Shown piece after piece: positions 63,304 through 64,000 of a DNA stretch of 64,000 nucleotides. Within the stretch, counting starts at the first letter, position 1. Every line of letters begins with the position of its first letter. Under the pieces are notes generated by a model. It worked only from the letters and a program-made list of their open reading frames with translations, was not told the DNA's origin and made no database searches. Made by a program: the position numbers and the translations under genes. The DNA is from Herbaspirillum seropedicae. Lineage in GTDB: Bacteria > Pseudomonadota > Gammaproteobacteria > Burkholderiales > Burkholderiaceae_D. The stretch lies in the NCBI RefSeq assembly GCF_001040945.1, contig NZ_CP011930.1, positions 4,955,021 to 5,019,020 on the forward strand, in the 5' to 3' direction.

Positions 63304-63612
63304 TTACTTGCTACGACCGATGACCAGGCCCACCAGCAGGCCCAGGCCGGCCGAGATGGCCACCGCGCGCCACGGATTCTCGTGCACGTAGTCATCGGTC
63401 TTGGCGGCGACTTCCTTGCCCTTCTCGATGGCGGCGGCCTGGGCGCTCTGGGCGGCTTCGGCAGCGGCTTCCAGCAGGGTCAGGCCGCGTGCGCGCAGCT
63501 CGTCGGCCTTTTCACCGGTCGCGGCAGCCGCCTCGGCGAACAGGGCCTGGGCGTCCTTGACCAGCGTCTTCATGTCGTTGCGGACGGTCTTCAGTGCGGG
63601 GGATTGAGGCAT
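63304..63612 (-). CDS. DUF883 (YqjD/ElaB-like) membrane protein
   Basis: The 102-aa protein is a long alanine-rich amphipathic helix (1-75) followed by the conserved VHENPWRAVAISAGLGLLVGLVIGR tail anchor (cut here for length), typical of YqjD/ElaB/YgaM. In E. coli these are stationary-phase inner-membrane proteins that can bind ribosomes. AGGAG precedes the ATG at 63612. First gene of the three-gene operon. Confidence 0.93.
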   Translation of the reverse strand: MPQSPALKTVRNDMKTLVKDAQALFAEAAAATGEKADELRARGLTLLEAAAEAAQSAQAAAIEKGKEVAAKTDDYVHENPWRAVAISAGLGLLVGLVIGRSK

Positions 63613-63833
63613 TCAAATTCTCCTTTTTAGCCGGTTCAGGGAAAAGACAGGCAGTGCTGTCAGTGCAGGCTGTCCACAGATGCTGCAATGCGGACATGAA
63701 TGATTCTACCTAGGCTGCAGCACTGCGGATAGCTGCCTGCAGCTGGCTTGCGCCAGCGCAAACCAGTTCGATGGCGCATGCAGGCATTAGTTTCAGGCAA
63801 TTTTCCGCGCGATGGCCGGCGGCTTGCCGCCCC
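63613..63833. other. Intergenic gap, no gene seen
   Basis: It holds the promoter region of the DUF883 operon. No repeat, RNA gene or reading frame could be supported. Confidence 0.5.
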
Positions 63834-64000
63834 TCAGAAGCGGGTCTCGCGCGCCGCCCGCAGGAAACTGTCGAGCACTGGCGTGCAATCGAGCAGTTCG
63901 GGACTGCCGGCGCGGTGGAATTCCGGGTGCCATTGCAAGCCCATCACGAAGGGCGCCTTGCGGTAGCGGATCGCTTCGACGATCTGGTCGGGACCGGATA
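63834..64000 (-). CDS. Class I glutamine amidotransferase-like hydrolase, C-terminal part
   Basis: Only the last 55 codons are in the window; the gene continues past the right edge. The peptide ends with VMGLQWHPEF, the catalytic His-x-Glu of peptidase C26 / class I amidotransferases, and matches the C-terminus of gamma-glutamyl-GABA hydrolase (PuuD) type proteins. It could belong to a putrescine or polyamine catabolic locus lying outside. Confidence 0.85.
   Translation of the reverse strand, partial: SGPDQIVEAIRYRKAPFVMGLQWHPEFHRAGSPELLDCTPVLDSFLRAARETRF

Overview
The window is a contiguous piece of a GC-rich betaproteobacterial chromosome. Gene content and protein sequence point to Burkholderiales, probably Oxalobacteraceae close to Herbaspirillum; that genus is an inference from general protein character, not from a marker search. 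Most of the window is core genome, and most genes lie on the minus strand. No integrase, transposase, prophage or CRISPR array is visible.

Layout. 0-6 kb: end of an elongation factor G gene, tRNA-Asp, a nitroreductase, then the minus-strand series rpmH-rnpA-yidD-yidC-mnmE (ribosomal protein, RNase P protein, membrane insertase, tRNA modification GTPase). The usual partner dnaA is not next to rpmH; a 1.15 kb gene-free stretch and the prkA-yeaH-ycgB stress operon lie there instead. 11.7-17.3 kb: a LON-domain protein, MarC, an MFS transporter, a LysR/SnoaL/SDR cluster and a small WGR-like protein. 17.3-27 kb: metH facing a divergent MTA/SAH nucleosidase (methyl-cycle pair), fmt, an SDR, then argS-SPOR-dsbA. 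27-31 kb: priA and hemE, separated by 0.7 kb that carries two copies of a module with DnaA boxes, a candidate replication origin. 31-41 kb: a PheC-like periplasmic protein, PPK2, a CoA-binding protein and the complete atpIBEFHAGDC operon with its promoter, a U-rich leader before atpE, and a terminator.

41-64 kb is more accessory: a LuxR-type regulator fused to degenerate HD-GYP-like regions, divergent from a secreted alpha/beta hydrolase and separated from it by a perfect 16-bp palindrome; a lone rmlD; a LysR-controlled operon (MFS importer, amidase, RidA, FAD amine/amino-acid oxidase) whose parts form a plausible import, amide hydrolysis, oxidation and imine hydrolysis route; an iron block (Fiu/PiuA-type receptor, Sel1 protein, PiuC/YbiX hydroxylase, a two-component system and a ferric-siderophore ABC importer) with Fur-like sites; tRNA-Arg; a membrane cytochrome c; an OmpA-like lipoprotein; a YqjD/YqjE-like membrane operon; and the end of a class I glutamine amidotransferase-like hydrolase.

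Regulatory structure of note: two copies of a long REP-like palindrome, both in gaps between convergent genes; a terminator hairpin between a likely promoter and metH; and palindromic operators beside three regulator genes. Starts were chosen from Shine-Dalgarno sequences, family N-termini and stop/start overlaps. Operators, promoters and functions without biochemical precedent are inferences.
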